64,000 nucleotides of DNA, from positions 36,915 to 100,914 of the forward strand of contig NZ_QRDX01000005.1 of the NCBI RefSeq assembly GCF_003386195.1, read 5' to 3'. A model generated the notes under the pieces. The model was given only the letters and a program-made list of their open reading frames with translations, was not told the origin of the DNA and ran no database searches. This DNA is from Seonamhaeicola aphaedonensis (GTDB lineage: Bacteria; Bacteroidota; Bacteroidia; Flavobacteriales; Flavobacteriaceae). Position numbers and translations under genes: made by a program. Shown piece after piece: positions 26,433 through 36,328 of the stretch (within the stretch, counting starts at the first letter, position 1; the number at the start of each line of letters is the position of its first letter).

Positions 26433-27979
26433 AAAAAATAATAACTGTTTTAGTATTGAGTTTCATGTTTATTGTTGTTAAAGCACAAGAAACTGACAAC
26501 AAAAAAATGAATGTAGTGTTTATTTTGGCCGATGATTTGGGTTGGGCAGATGTAACATTATATGGCAAAACAAAACTATACGAAACACCAAATTTAGAAC
26601 GATTGGCTGCTCGTGGCGTAACGTTTACTCGTGCATATGCTGCTAGTCCCTTATGTTCTCCAACAAGAGCCAGTATTTTAACAGGGCAAACACCCGCAAG
26701 AACGGGAATTACCTCACCTGCTGCACATCAACCTAAAGTACAATTAAAAGCATCCGTACCTCCAAAAGCGGCTCCAGATTCTAAATCAGTTGCCTGCCAA
26801 CCTGTTACAAGACTGGATACTATTATTCCAACACTTGGTAAATTATTAAAGGCTCATGGTTACAATACGGCTCATTTTGGTAAATGGCATTTAGGTAAAG
26901 AACCTTACACACCTCTTCAACATGGATTCGATGTAGATATCCCACACTGGCCAGGACCTGGACCAGCAGGTAGTTTTGTAGCACCTTGGAAATATCCAAA
27001 GTTTAAGGCGAATTATGAAAATGAACACATTGAAGATAGAATGGCAGATGAAGCTATAAACTGGTTACGTTCCATTGATTTGAACGAGCCATTTTTCATG
27101 AATTATTGGCAATTTTCGGTGCATGCTCCTTTTGATGCTAAGGAAAGTTTGATTAAATATTATCAGTCTAAAATAGATTTTACAGACTTACAACATTCGC
27201 CAACCTACGCAGCTATGGTACATTCTCTAGACCAAGCTGTAGGTCGATTATTAGATGAAATAGACAGGTTAGGTATTAGCGACAGAACTGCTTTTGTTTT
27301 CTTTAGTGATAATGGAGGAAACATGTATAATGGAATCCGAGAAACAACGCAATCAGGAGAAGAATTCATTACAGAACCCACAAGCAATCGTCCTTTACGA
27401 GGAGGTAAAGCCACCATTTATGAAGGCGGTACAAGAGTGCCTTGTATTGTGGCATGGCCAAAAATTACACAAGCAGGAACAACATCAGATGTGATGATTC
27501 AATCCACCGATTTTTATCCAACAATATTGAATCAATTAGGAATCCAATTCCCTAAAAAACATAAAATTGATGGTGTAGATATTACAAAAGCATTACAGGG
27601 CGAAAACCAAAATAGAGGGCCAATCATTACCTATTTTCCGCATCAACCAAAAATACCAAATTGGTTACCGCCATCGGCTTCAGTTCATGAAGGTGAATGG
27701 AAGCTCATAAGAGTGTTTCATAACGGAAAAGATTTTGCTCATCAATACTTTTTATATAACTTAAAGCAAGATATTGGAGAAGTACACAATCTTGCAGGAA
27801 AGTATCCAGAAAAAGTAAAACAATTAGATGCCATAATTGAAGCGCATCTACAAGATTCTAATGCTGTTTTACCAATTGTAAATCCTGCATTCGAACCAGA
27901 AAAATACCATCCTGAAACTGTAGGTATTCAAAAGGGTGGTTTACGAGTAGCAAAGAGAATTGATAGAACTAAAAATTAG
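26429..27979 (+). CDS. S1-family (formylglycine) sulfatase
   Basis: 516 residues with a signal peptide (VVKAQ). The metal-binding start VFILADDLGWADV is followed by the sulfatase signature CSPTRASILTG with Cys76, the residue converted to formylglycine. Further conserved elements are HFGKWHLG and FFSDNGG (metal-binding Asp-Asn). The length is normal for type I sulfatases. Its reaction is removal of a sulfate ester from a sugar, probably in the periplasm. A proline/lysine-rich insertion around residues 92-125 (HQPKVQLKASVPPK) is unusual and lies near the active-site face. Translational coupling with the heparinase-like gene (4-nt overlap) argues that desulfation and chain cleavage act on the same substrate. 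No formylglycine-generating enzyme gene is in the window. Confidence 0.93.
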   Translation: MKKIITVLVLSFMFIVVKAQETDNKKMNVVFILADDLGWADVTLYGKTKLYETPNLERLAARGVTFTRAYAASPLCSPTRASILTGQTPARTGITSPAAHQPKVQLKASVPPKAAPDSKSVACQPVTRLDTIIPTLGKLLKAHGYNTAHFGKWHLGKEPYTPLQHGFDVDIPHWPGPGPAGSFVAPWKYPKFKANYENEHIEDRMADEAINWLRSIDLNEPFFMNYWQFSVHAPFDAKESLIKYYQSKIDFTDLQHSPTYAAMVHSLDQAVGRLLDEIDRLGISDRTAFVFFSDNGGNMYNGIRETTQSGEEFITEPTSNRPLRGGKATIYEGGTRVPCIVAWPKITQAGTTSDVMIQSTDFYPTILNQLGIQFPKKHKIDGVDITKALQGENQNRGPIITYFPHQPKIPNWLPPSASVHEGEWKLIRVFHNGKDFAHQYFLYNLKQDIGEVHNLAGKYPEKVKQLDAIIEAHLQDSNAVLPIVNPAFEPEKYHPETVGIQKGGLRVAKRIDRTKN

Positions 27980-27982
27980 GAA

Positions 27983-29071
27983 ATGCGTACACTGTTTTGT
28001 TTTGTATCAGTAGTGGTTTTTGGTTTGGGTTTTATTACATGTAATGCCCAATCCACTCGAGATACGATTTACCCCATTTTTCAATTTCCACAACACAAAA
28101 TGCCTCGAATAGATGGTGACTTTTCCGACTGGAATCTGGTTCCAGACACCTATGCCATTGGCTTAGACCAAATGAAGGAAGCTATCAATGGCAATGGTTT
28201 TAATCTGGATGCAACCGATTTAGATATTTCAGTCAAAGTAGGGTGGGTAAAAGACTTGAACCGATTGTATTTTTATGTTGAGGTTTTTGATGATTTCTGG
28301 GAATTTGAACAACTTGATATTAAACAGGATATTTTTGAATTGGTCGTTGACGCCGATGTTTCTGGTGGTAATTTTATAAAAAAATGGAACGCCAACAAAA
28401 AATATATTCCTATCGAAGAATTGCACTTTAGAGGTCATGGAGCGCATGCTCAAAACTATCATGTTTTTATGCCTGCCGTAAATAAGGACTGGGCCATGGT
28501 TTGGGGTAATACGCCTTGGATTAAAGACTTTCCTTATGCCAATGCTGCTTATCAGCATAATTTAAAACAGGGTAAATCTGGAGCACTTAAAATGGAATTT
28601 TGGATTACACCATTCGATTATGCCGCTATTGAGGGTATCAATCGTTCCGCTATTTCAACGCTTAAAGAAAATGAAATTATTGCTATGTCTTGGAGTGTTA
28701 TCGATTATGATAATGATAACAAAGAAAGAAAGGATTTTACAAGTCTTTCGCATAATATTAATATGATTCATGATGCCGATTTTATGAATGCGTTTAGATT
28801 AATGCCACTGATTGAGGAATTTGCACCTGAACTTCAAGCCAATTGGTCTTTTGTTGAGGTAAATAGAGAAAGACGTGTTTTTGCTTTTAAAGATGAATCT
28901 GTGGGTGACGTTGAAAAGTGGACTTGGGATTTTGGAGATGGAACAACTTCTAATGAACAAAATCCGGTTCATCAATATAATTCTGCAGACCACTGGACTG
29001 TGGTACTCACAGTAGAAAATAAAAACGGTAAATCCATACGTTCTAAAGTTTGGGATGTGGTTACAAAATAG
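27983..29071 (+). CDS. Secreted CBM9-like plus PKD-domain protein
   Basis: 362 residues with a signal sequence of either the cleavable or the lipoprotein type (GFITCNAQ). The main domain (about 35-285) begins PRIDGDFSDW and continues with VGWVKDLNRLYFYVEVFDD, the pattern of family-9 carbohydrate-binding modules found in sugar-binding and glycoside-associated proteins. A C-terminal PKD domain (about 290-362) contains WTWDFGDGTTSNEQNPVHQY. No catalytic domain is present, so the protein probably only binds glycan or presents it. It lies 3 nt after a sulfatase gene and 12 nt before the amidohydrolase-fusion gene. A free-standing CBM9-PKD protein inside an operon of enzymes suggests a surface capture role, which is inference. 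Confidence 0.8.
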   Translation: MRTLFCFVSVVVFGLGFITCNAQSTRDTIYPIFQFPQHKMPRIDGDFSDWNLVPDTYAIGLDQMKEAINGNGFNLDATDLDISVKVGWVKDLNRLYFYVEVFDDFWEFEQLDIKQDIFELVVDADVSGGNFIKKWNANKKYIPIEELHFRGHGAHAQNYHVFMPAVNKDWAMVWGNTPWIKDFPYANAAYQHNLKQGKSGALKMEFWITPFDYAAIEGINRSAISTLKENEIIAMSWSVIDYDNDNKERKDFTSLSHNINMIHDADFMNAFRLMPLIEEFAPELQANWSFVEVNRERRVFAFKDESVGDVEKWTWDFGDGTTSNEQNPVHQYNSADHWTVVLTVENKNGKSIRSKVWDVVTK

Positions 29072-29083
29072 ATATAATGTTTT

Positions 29084-30871
29084 ATGACGTTTAATTTAAA
29101 AGTATATGTAATTTTTCTTTCGCTTTTGGCGTTTGTCGTATCCGCTTTTGGTCAAAACAATACTGCTCGAATAGATGCACATATTCACCTTTACGATATT
29201 AATCGAGACAGTAGTTTTACTTTTTTAAACAAACAAAATAAAGATACCAACCCAGAGCTATTTCGTCCGCATTTAGAAAAAGACTTTTTAGAGGTAGCCA
29301 ATTCATCAGGGTTTAACTATGCATATCTTGTTGAAGCAAGTACCAGAAGGGAAGATAACTTTTGGCTATCTCAAATAGCTAACGAATCAAAGCATATACT
29401 CGGTTTTACAGTGAATTTAAATCCTTTGGATGCTAATTTTATAAGTGATTTAGATTCTTTAAAAAAGAATACCAAGTTTAGAGGCGTTCGTCCAAGATAT
29501 AAGGGATTGGATTTTTCAAATCCTGAAGTATTAAAACAATTAAAAGAATTAGACAAACGTAATTTAGTGCTTGAAATTAATGGGTTAAAACATGTAGAAA
29601 CCATCGCTAAACAATACCCAAACATGCCTATTGTAGTCAATCATTTTGGAGGGGGAAAATTAAAAAATGGCGTATTGCAAAATGAAGAAAATTACAAAAA
29701 AGCACTTCAAGAAGTGGCATCCTTTCCAAATGTATTTATGAAGATTTCTGCGCTTTATACCCTTTCTGGAAAAAATAAAGCTCCTAAAAAACTAAAATAT
29801 TACAAACCTTTATTAGATGCTAATCACAAGGCTTTTGGTCCAAATCGAGTGCTATTTGGTAGCAATTGGCCTTTGTCAAGTTTACGAGGAACCTACAATA
29901 ATGCAGTTCAAATTTTAGAAGCATATTGTAAATCTCGAAACGATTTGAGCGAGGAACAATTGTTTTTTAATAATGTTAGAAAGGCTTATGGATTGATAAA
30001 TCCTACCATTCCCACTTTTATGGAGTTGAGTAATAATGAACTTCGTTTAAAATTAGATTTAAGAAGAGGAGGAGCTATTGCTTATATTTCTAAATCAGAC
30101 GTGGATAGAAATATTGTAAACGTTCATGACGAAGGTAGATACATTCAGCAATCGTATTATGGAGGCAAGATTATTAATAGACAAAGTGAAGGACAAAAAC
30201 GAGCTTGGTCTCCTTGGTCTTGGAATCCCATTCAAGTTGGTGATTGTTATCGAAATAGAGCAGAAATTCTAGAGTACAAACAAGAAGGAAACACGCTGTA
30301 TGTAAAATGTATTCCTATGCTTTGGGATATGAAAAACAAAGCAGCAGAAGCCATTATGGAACAATGGACAACTTTAGAAGGTCATGTTATTAAAGTTCAG
30401 AATAAGTTAACTTGCCACCGGACAGATACTATTTATGGCGAAGGGAAAACCCATAATCAAGAGTTGCCAGCAGTGTATCCAATATCAGCTTTAAATAATT
30501 TGTATTCTTATTTTGGCGATAAGCCATTTACGGGAGCGCCTTTGAGTAATCCAAAAGTGATAAATTTACGAAGTGGTTTTTGGGGCAAATACAAAAACAA
30601 TATGGTTACCGAAAGTTGGATGGCTTTTGTAAATGATGATTTATGGGGAATAGGAGTGTATTCTCCAAAATGTACTAACTTTTTAGCAGGTATGGCTAAA
30701 GACCCAGGTTACGAAGCAAACGACAGTGCAACTTCGTATATGGCTCCAATCCATCCTGCAACATTGAATAAAAATACGGTGTATGAGTTTGATTATTACT
30801 TAATTGTGGGAGAGTTGAATGACATTAGAAACGATATTTACGCTTTAAAAAAATCAATAAAAACGGAATAA
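29084..30871 (+). CDS. Secreted amidohydrolase (lactonase-like) fused to an unknown C-terminal domain
   Basis: 595 residues with a signal peptide (VVSAFGQ). Residues 28-300 are an amidohydrolase-2 TIM barrel of the COG3618 type (fucono-/rhamnono-lactonase relatives): the metal-type His33-x-His35 in RIDAHIHLYD, RGVRPRYKG, VVNHFGGG (His187) and VLFGSNWP. In many relatives the last motif carries a catalytic Asp (GSDWP); here it is Asn261. Residues ~309-595 are a separate region (LSNNELRLKLDLRRGGAIAY, EGRYIQQSYYGG, WSPWSWNPIQVGDCYRN) that I do not recognise; it is beta-rich and ends in EFDYYLIVGEL. Family lactonases are normally cytoplasmic single-domain enzymes, so both export and fusion are odd. 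It sits 12 nt after the CBM9/PKD gene. A role in opening sugar lactones or in a different uronate reaction is possible. Confidence 0.75.
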   Translation: MTFNLKVYVIFLSLLAFVVSAFGQNNTARIDAHIHLYDINRDSSFTFLNKQNKDTNPELFRPHLEKDFLEVANSSGFNYAYLVEASTRREDNFWLSQIANESKHILGFTVNLNPLDANFISDLDSLKKNTKFRGVRPRYKGLDFSNPEVLKQLKELDKRNLVLEINGLKHVETIAKQYPNMPIVVNHFGGGKLKNGVLQNEENYKKALQEVASFPNVFMKISALYTLSGKNKAPKKLKYYKPLLDANHKAFGPNRVLFGSNWPLSSLRGTYNNAVQILEAYCKSRNDLSEEQLFFNNVRKAYGLINPTIPTFMELSNNELRLKLDLRRGGAIAYISKSDVDRNIVNVHDEGRYIQQSYYGGKIINRQSEGQKRAWSPWSWNPIQVGDCYRNRAEILEYKQEGNTLYVKCIPMLWDMKNKAAEAIMEQWTTLEGHVIKVQNKLTCHRTDTIYGEGKTHNQELPAVYPISALNNLYSYFGDKPFTGAPLSNPKVINLRSGFWGKYKNNMVTESWMAFVNDDLWGIGVYSPKCTNFLAGMAKDPGYEANDSATSYMAPIHPATLNKNTVYEFDYYLIVGELNDIRNDIYALKKSIKTE

Positions 30872-30908
30872 AAAACAAACAATAGATAAATGATTGAAAA
30901 AATATAAA

Positions 30909-32072
30909 ATGAAGAAACTAATTATAGTATTGACAGTTTTAGCAGGATTGAGTTCCTGTAAAAATCAAGATTTTGATGTCGATGCAACCTTAAAAAAAGC
31001 TGAAAATCAGTTTTCGGTGCTATTAGATGCATCCTATGCCGAAAATAAAATACCAAGAAGTCTTGATGAACACGGAAATATAGATTGGGCAAAACGAAAA
31101 ATGGATTGGACGCAAGGGTTCTTTCCTGGTGCTTGTTGGAAATTATATGAGCATACGCAAGATGCAAAATGGAAAGAAGGCGCTCACCATTTTCAAAACC
31201 TATTTATTGATGCTAAAGATATCAATACAACCCACGATTTAGGCTTTATGTTTTATTGTTCTTTTGGTGAAGGGTATAAATTAACCAAAAACGAAGCCTA
31301 TAAACAAGTGGTTATTGATGCTTCAGAATCCTTAATATCTCGATATGACTCTGTAGTCGGTTGTATTAAAAGTTGGGATTTTGGTAAAGACAGATGGACG
31401 TTTCCTGTGATTATAGACAATATGCTGAATTTAGAAATGCTATTTGAGGCTTCAATTTTAACTGGAAATGATAAATATAAACATATAGCTATTAATCACG
31501 CCAATACTACACTGAAAAATCATTTTAGAGACGATTATAGTACTTGGCACGTGGTAGATTACAATCCAGAAGATGGGTCTGTATTTAAAAAACTAACACA
31601 CCAAGGTTTACATAATGAAAGCAGTTGGGCAAGAGGGCAGTCTTGGGCATTGTATGGTTATACCATGTGTTATCGTTACACAAAAGACCCTAAATATTTA
31701 GAGCAAGCCAAAAATATTGCTGCATTTGTTAAAGCAAATTTACCAGAAGATTTTGTGCCAATTTGGGATTTTGATGTGAAAGATAAAGACATTATGTATA
31801 AAGACGCCTCTGCGGCTGCTGTTTATGCTTCTGCATATTTAGAACTGTATACCTATACCAAAAACACAGCATATAAAGAGTTGGCAGAAAATATTTTGAA
31901 GTCTTTAAGTTCGGATGCCTACTTTTCTGAATTTGGTAAAAATGGCGGATTTATATTAGAGCATAGTGTTGGTAATTTTCCTAGAAATGGCGAGATTGAT
32001 GTTTCAATCAATTATGCAGATTACTATTATTTAGAAGCGCTTTTACGTTTAAAACACATTAATGAAGAATAA
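30909..32072 (+). CDS. GH88 unsaturated glucuronyl hydrolase (lipoprotein)
   Basis: From the ATG at 30909 the product has 387 residues and a lipobox GLSSC (Cys17); a TTG five codons earlier is unnecessary. The (alpha/alpha)6 barrel carries both GH88 aspartates: Asp110 in THDLGFMFY (nucleophile-like position) and Asp170 in VIIDNMLNL (acid/base position). Supporting motifs are WTQGFFPGACWKLYE and SSWARGQSWALYGY. The family hydrates the double bond of 4,5-unsaturated uronic acids made by polysaccharide lyases, releasing the 5-keto acid. Its presence shows that the pathway includes a lyase and a uronic acid as well as rhamnose. The most likely lyase in the window is the heparinase-like protein at 24504. 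It lies 37 nt after the preceding gene. Confidence 0.93.
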   Translation: MKKLIIVLTVLAGLSSCKNQDFDVDATLKKAENQFSVLLDASYAENKIPRSLDEHGNIDWAKRKMDWTQGFFPGACWKLYEHTQDAKWKEGAHHFQNLFIDAKDINTTHDLGFMFYCSFGEGYKLTKNEAYKQVVIDASESLISRYDSVVGCIKSWDFGKDRWTFPVIIDNMLNLEMLFEASILTGNDKYKHIAINHANTTLKNHFRDDYSTWHVVDYNPEDGSVFKKLTHQGLHNESSWARGQSWALYGYTMCYRYTKDPKYLEQAKNIAAFVKANLPEDFVPIWDFDVKDKDIMYKDASAAAVYASAYLELYTYTKNTAYKELAENILKSLSSDAYFSEFGKNGGFILEHSVGNFPRNGEIDVSINYADYYYLEALLRLKHINEE

Positions 32073-32133
32073 AATTGAAAGTATTAAAGTATTAAAGAAC
32101 TATGAAATCTTAAATATAGTAGCATAAAAACCT

Positions 32134-34884
32134 ATGAAAATTAACATCATATTTATAGCATTATTGCAATGTCTGTTTTTAAGTTGTAATGGAATATCCA
32201 AAAATACAGTTCAAGTTCCAGAACAATTGCTAGTTTCTGAAGGATTTCAAAATCCTTTGGGATTTTATGATGCTACACCTTCATTTTCATGGAAATTAGC
32301 TCCAACCGTTAAAAAACAAATGGCTTATGCCATTGTTGTAGCTTCAAAACCTGAATTGTTACCAAATCAACCAGATATTTGGAATTCAGGTAAGGTCACC
32401 TCAAATCAATCTACTTTTGTAAAATACGAGGGAAAACCCTTAAAATCAAGACAAAACGTTTTTTGGCAAGTTCAATATTGGGATGAAAATGATAACCCAT
32501 CAAATTGGAGTGAAACCGCTCAGATTGAAATGGGCTTATTATCTAATTCTAATTGGAAAGCCAAATGGATAAAAATACCAGACCCTGAAGAATGGAATAC
32601 TACCCAATATGGTACACGATTATTCAGACCACAATATTTAAGAAACGATTTTAAATTAGATGCTGAAGTAAAAAAAGCACGCTTGTATATTGCCTCAAAA
32701 GGGGTGTTTCAAGCAAACATTAATGGGCAAAAAATTGGTAATGATGTGCTTACACCAGGTTGGACACCTTACCATAAACGCATTGAAACACTAACCTATG
32801 ATGTTACTGAAAATTTACAGAATGATAAAAACTCCATAGGCATTATCCTCGCTGAAGGATGGCATTCTGGAAGATTCGGACCTAGAAGAAGATGGGACAC
32901 TGTAGTTGCGCCTCCTCAAGTAATTTGTCAGTTAGAAATTGAAGACCTTAAAGGAAATGTAAAAACAATAATTTCAGATAAAAATTGGAAAGCTACTAGA
33001 AAAGGGCCTATACGAACATCAGGATTGTATGATGGCGAAGTATATGATGCGAACTTTGAAATGCTGAATTGGAGTCAACCTAATTTTGATGACAGTTCTT
33101 GGGAAACTGTTGAAACCGAAGATATAAATCTAAAAACTCAACTATTTCCTAAAAAACAAGCTCCTTTAAAAAATAAAATGGAGTTGCAACCTGTTCAAAT
33201 GATGCAACAAGATGATAATTCAGTTTTATTCGATTTTGGTCAGAATATGGTAGGAGTTGTGCAATTAAACATGCCTGTTAAAAAAGGTGACACCCTTAAG
33301 TTAAGACATGGCGAAATGTTGGATGCCAAGGGTGAATTATTCACAAAAAATTTAGGTTCTGCAAAATCAATAGATTATTACATCGCAAAAGAAGATAAAA
33401 TAGTTACTTGGCAACCTACATTTACCTTTCACGGATTTCGTTATGTGGAGTTAAGCGGATTTAATTCAGCTCTCAAACCAGAAAAATCTTGGGTAACAGG
33501 ATTAGTTCAGTATTCTGATTTTGAAATGGAAGGTGAATTCAAATCCTCTAATTCTAAACTCAACCAACTGCATAGCAACATTCAATGGGGATTAAGAGGG
33601 AACTTTTTTGATGTGCCTTTAGATTGCCCACAACGAAGTGAACGTTTGGGTTGGACAGGAGATGCACAGGTATTTATACCAACTTCATTGTATTTATCAG
33701 ATACGCACGCGTTTTGGTCAGCTTGGTTGACAAGTATGAGAGAAGAGCAATTTGCTAATGGAGGTATTCCTGTTGTTGTTCCAAATTTTACAGGGAAATT
33801 TGCACAAGCAGGTTGGTCTGATGCCTGCACTATTGTGCCTTGGGAATTGTATTTTAGAACAGGTGATAAAGGTGTTTTAGAAGATAATTATAAGATGATG
33901 AAACGTTGGTGTGCCTATCATACTTCCGAAGCAACAAATTACATCAGCCATATGTCTACTGTAGGCGACTGGTTGCAACCCTATTCTCAACAAAAAGACG
34001 ATAGAAGAGGTGATACGCCTAATACATTAATTTCTACGGTATTTTACGCGCAGTCCGTTAAGTTGACAATGAAAGCGGCTGAAATTCTAGGTTTAAATGA
34101 AGATAAAAAGTATTATGAGCAACTTTTAGATTCCATTTCAATGGCTTTTGAAAACGAATATTTTAATGATGAAGGTCAAATAAAACAACCTTATACACCA
34201 ACACAAACAGGCTATTTATTGGCTTTAGGGTTTGATATTTTATCAGAAGAAAAAGCAGATAAGGCTATTTATCATTTGCTAAAAGAAATAGAAGCAACTG
34301 ATAATCATCTAAGAACAGGATTTATTGGCACGCCTTTACTAGCGCCAGTTTTAGATAAGACAGGTCATACTGATAAATTGTTTGAAATTTTATTCAAAGA
34401 AACCTATCCTTCGTGGTTTTATAGCATCAATCAAGGAGCTACCACAATGTGGGAACGTTGGGATGGTTACACGCACGATAATGGTTTTGCAGATAGAGCC
34501 TTATCATTTAATCATTACGCCTATGGCGCAATTGGGCAATGGATGTACGAGCGCATTGCAGGAATTGCACCTTTAGAAGCAGGCTATAAGAAGATTTTAT
34601 TTGCGCCTATGCCTCACTTAAAATTGAAAGAGGGTTCAGGCAGTTATGAATCGCAGTATGGAACAATTAAGTCATCTTGGAAATTTGTAGAAAGTGATTT
34701 TGTTTACAATATTAGAATACCACCAAATACAAGTGCTAAAATCAAAATCCCATTATTTAGTAAAAATTCCCAAGATGTAACACTCAATGGAAAAAGCACA
34801 AAGTTCGGGATAGAAGGGAATACCTTAATTTTGGATAACATATATAGTGGTTCTTATCAATTTATATATAAAAATGCAAAGTAA
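32134..34884 (+). CDS. GH78 alpha-L-rhamnosidase, classical five-domain form (lipoprotein)
   Basis: 916 residues with a lipoprotein signal (LFLSC, Cys18). The domain order is that of textbook GH78 enzymes: beta domain (LLVSEGFQNPLGF), YFWQVQYWDEN-like Fn3 module, lectin-like domain (QANINGQKIGND), a second beta domain with FDFGQNMVGVVQL, the (alpha/alpha)6 barrel and a C-terminal beta-sandwich. The motif DCPQRSERLGWTGD contains Asp497, Glu503 (general-acid candidate) and Asp510; the candidate base is Glu774 in TTMWERWDG. This is the most conventional rhamnosidase of the seven, and the most likely to act as an ordinary exo-alpha-L-rhamnosidase. It lies 61 nt after the GH88 gene, and its last 11 nt overlap the next sulfatase gene. 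Confidence 0.93.
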   Translation: MKINIIFIALLQCLFLSCNGISKNTVQVPEQLLVSEGFQNPLGFYDATPSFSWKLAPTVKKQMAYAIVVASKPELLPNQPDIWNSGKVTSNQSTFVKYEGKPLKSRQNVFWQVQYWDENDNPSNWSETAQIEMGLLSNSNWKAKWIKIPDPEEWNTTQYGTRLFRPQYLRNDFKLDAEVKKARLYIASKGVFQANINGQKIGNDVLTPGWTPYHKRIETLTYDVTENLQNDKNSIGIILAEGWHSGRFGPRRRWDTVVAPPQVICQLEIEDLKGNVKTIISDKNWKATRKGPIRTSGLYDGEVYDANFEMLNWSQPNFDDSSWETVETEDINLKTQLFPKKQAPLKNKMELQPVQMMQQDDNSVLFDFGQNMVGVVQLNMPVKKGDTLKLRHGEMLDAKGELFTKNLGSAKSIDYYIAKEDKIVTWQPTFTFHGFRYVELSGFNSALKPEKSWVTGLVQYSDFEMEGEFKSSNSKLNQLHSNIQWGLRGNFFDVPLDCPQRSERLGWTGDAQVFIPTSLYLSDTHAFWSAWLTSMREEQFANGGIPVVVPNFTGKFAQAGWSDACTIVPWELYFRTGDKGVLEDNYKMMKRWCAYHTSEATNYISHMSTVGDWLQPYSQQKDDRRGDTPNTLISTVFYAQSVKLTMKAAEILGLNEDKKYYEQLLDSISMAFENEYFNDEGQIKQPYTPTQTGYLLALGFDILSEEKADKAIYHLLKEIEATDNHLRTGFIGTPLLAPVLDKTGHTDKLFEILFKETYPSWFYSINQGATTMWERWDGYTHDNGFADRALSFNHYAYGAIGQWMYERIAGIAPLEAGYKKILFAPMPHLKLKEGSGSYESQYGTIKSSWKFVESDFVYNIRIPPNTSAKIKIPLFSKNSQDVTLNGKSTKFGIEGNTLILDNIYSGSYQFIYKNAK

Positions 34885-36310
34885 AAAGTCGGTATTTATT
34901 GTTTGTTTTTTAATGGTTGCATTTAGTGTGATAGGGCAACAACCCAGAAAATCAAATATTATCCTCATATCAATTGATGACTTAAATGACTGGGTAGGAT
35001 GTTTAGGTGGACATCCACAGGCAAAAACTCCAAATATTGATAGGTTAGCTAAACAAGGCGTTCTTTTCACGAATGCACACTGTCAGTCTCCAGTATGTAA
35101 CCCCTCAAGGGTAAGCATAATGACCTCTTTATATCCGAGTACTTCTGGAATTTATTTTTTAAATCCCGACCTAGCAGAGTCAGAGGTGGCTAAAAATAAC
35201 CGACTGATGCCACTAAGATTTCAGGATGAAGGATATTTTGTAACAGGTGCAGGAAAGTTGTTTCATAATGCAAATGGAGTAAATGAAAAATACGTTCCAA
35301 ATTATGGTGGTGACTTTGGTGGGTTTGGTCCTTATCCTAAAGAGAAATTAACTGCGTTTCAAGGACATAAACTTTGGGATTGGGGAGTTTATCCCCAGAA
35401 CGATGAACAAATGCCAGACCATGAAATAGCTAATTGGGCTGTAAAACAACTTCAAAAGCAATACGATACTGCCTTATGGCTAGGTGTTGGATTTTTTAGA
35501 CCACATGTACCCCAATATGCTCCAAAGAAATGGTTTGATCTGCATCCAATAGAAACACTTCAGTTGCCTGTGACCATACCTAACGATTTAGTGGACATCC
35601 CACAGTATGGAATTGATATTACACGAAAAAAACATATAGCCCCTATGTACCAATGGGTTATTGAAAACAATGAATGGAAACCATTAGTACAATCCTACTT
35701 AGCCTGTGTAAGCTTTGTTGATGCTCAAATAGGCAGGATATTAGATGCCATTGAGTCAGGAGGTTATACTAACAATACCTATATTGTTTTGTATAGCGAC
35801 CACGGGTTTCATCTGGGAGAAAAGGAGCGCTTCGCCAAACGTAGCATTTGGGAAGACAGCACCAAAATACCACTAATTATTGCTGGTCCTGGAATTGAAC
35901 CTGGTCAATGCTCCAAGCCGGTAGAACTTATAGATATTTATCCCACATTATTAGCATTAATAGGACTCAATCCAGATAGTTTACATGAAGGGAATTCTTT
36001 AGTTCCATTACTCAAGAATCATGAATTAAATTGGCCACATTATGCCCGAACAAGTTTTGGACCTGGTAATTATGCTATTGTTTCAGAACAATATAGATAT
36101 GTAAAATATAACAATGGAGCTGAAGAGTTTTATAATCACGAAGATGACCCGCATGAATGGTACAACCAAATAAACAATTCTAAATATAAAGAGCAGATAG
36201 CTTTACACAGGCAACAAATACCTGAGGAATGCCATGTAGTACTTGGTGAAAATTCAACAGGACATAAGGCCTATAATGCAGCGGAGACAAATAAATCAAA
36301 TAAAAAGTAA
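34874..36310 (+). CDS. S1 sulfatase, iduronate-2-sulfatase-like
   Basis: With the ATG at 34874 the protein has 478 residues and a proper signal peptide (FSVIGQ); an upstream in-frame ATG at 34847 adds nine residues within the previous gene. The N-terminus IILISIDDLNDWVGCLGGHP and the signature CNPSRVSIMTS (Cys75 for formylglycine) are those of iduronate-2-sulfatase-type enzymes, as are GVGFFRPHVPQYAPKKWF and YSDHGFHLGEK. This subgroup removes 2-O- or other sulfates from uronic acid or rhamnose residues in algal glycan loci. The 11-nt overlap with the GH78 gene suggests translational coupling. Which sulfate position is attacked cannot be read from the sequence. Confidence 0.92.
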   Translation: MQSKKSVFIVCFLMVAFSVIGQQPRKSNIILISIDDLNDWVGCLGGHPQAKTPNIDRLAKQGVLFTNAHCQSPVCNPSRVSIMTSLYPSTSGIYFLNPDLAESEVAKNNRLMPLRFQDEGYFVTGAGKLFHNANGVNEKYVPNYGGDFGGFGPYPKEKLTAFQGHKLWDWGVYPQNDEQMPDHEIANWAVKQLQKQYDTALWLGVGFFRPHVPQYAPKKWFDLHPIETLQLPVTIPNDLVDIPQYGIDITRKKHIAPMYQWVIENNEWKPLVQSYLACVSFVDAQIGRILDAIESGGYTNNTYIVLYSDHGFHLGEKERFAKRSIWEDSTKIPLIIAGPGIEPGQCSKPVELIDIYPTLLALIGLNPDSLHEGNSLVPLLKNHELNWPHYARTSFGPGNYAIVSEQYRYVKYNNGAEEFYNHEDDPHEWYNQINNSKYKEQIALHRQQIPEECHVVLGENSTGHKAYNAAETNKSNKK

Positions 36311-36328
36311 TAATTATAATTTTTAATA

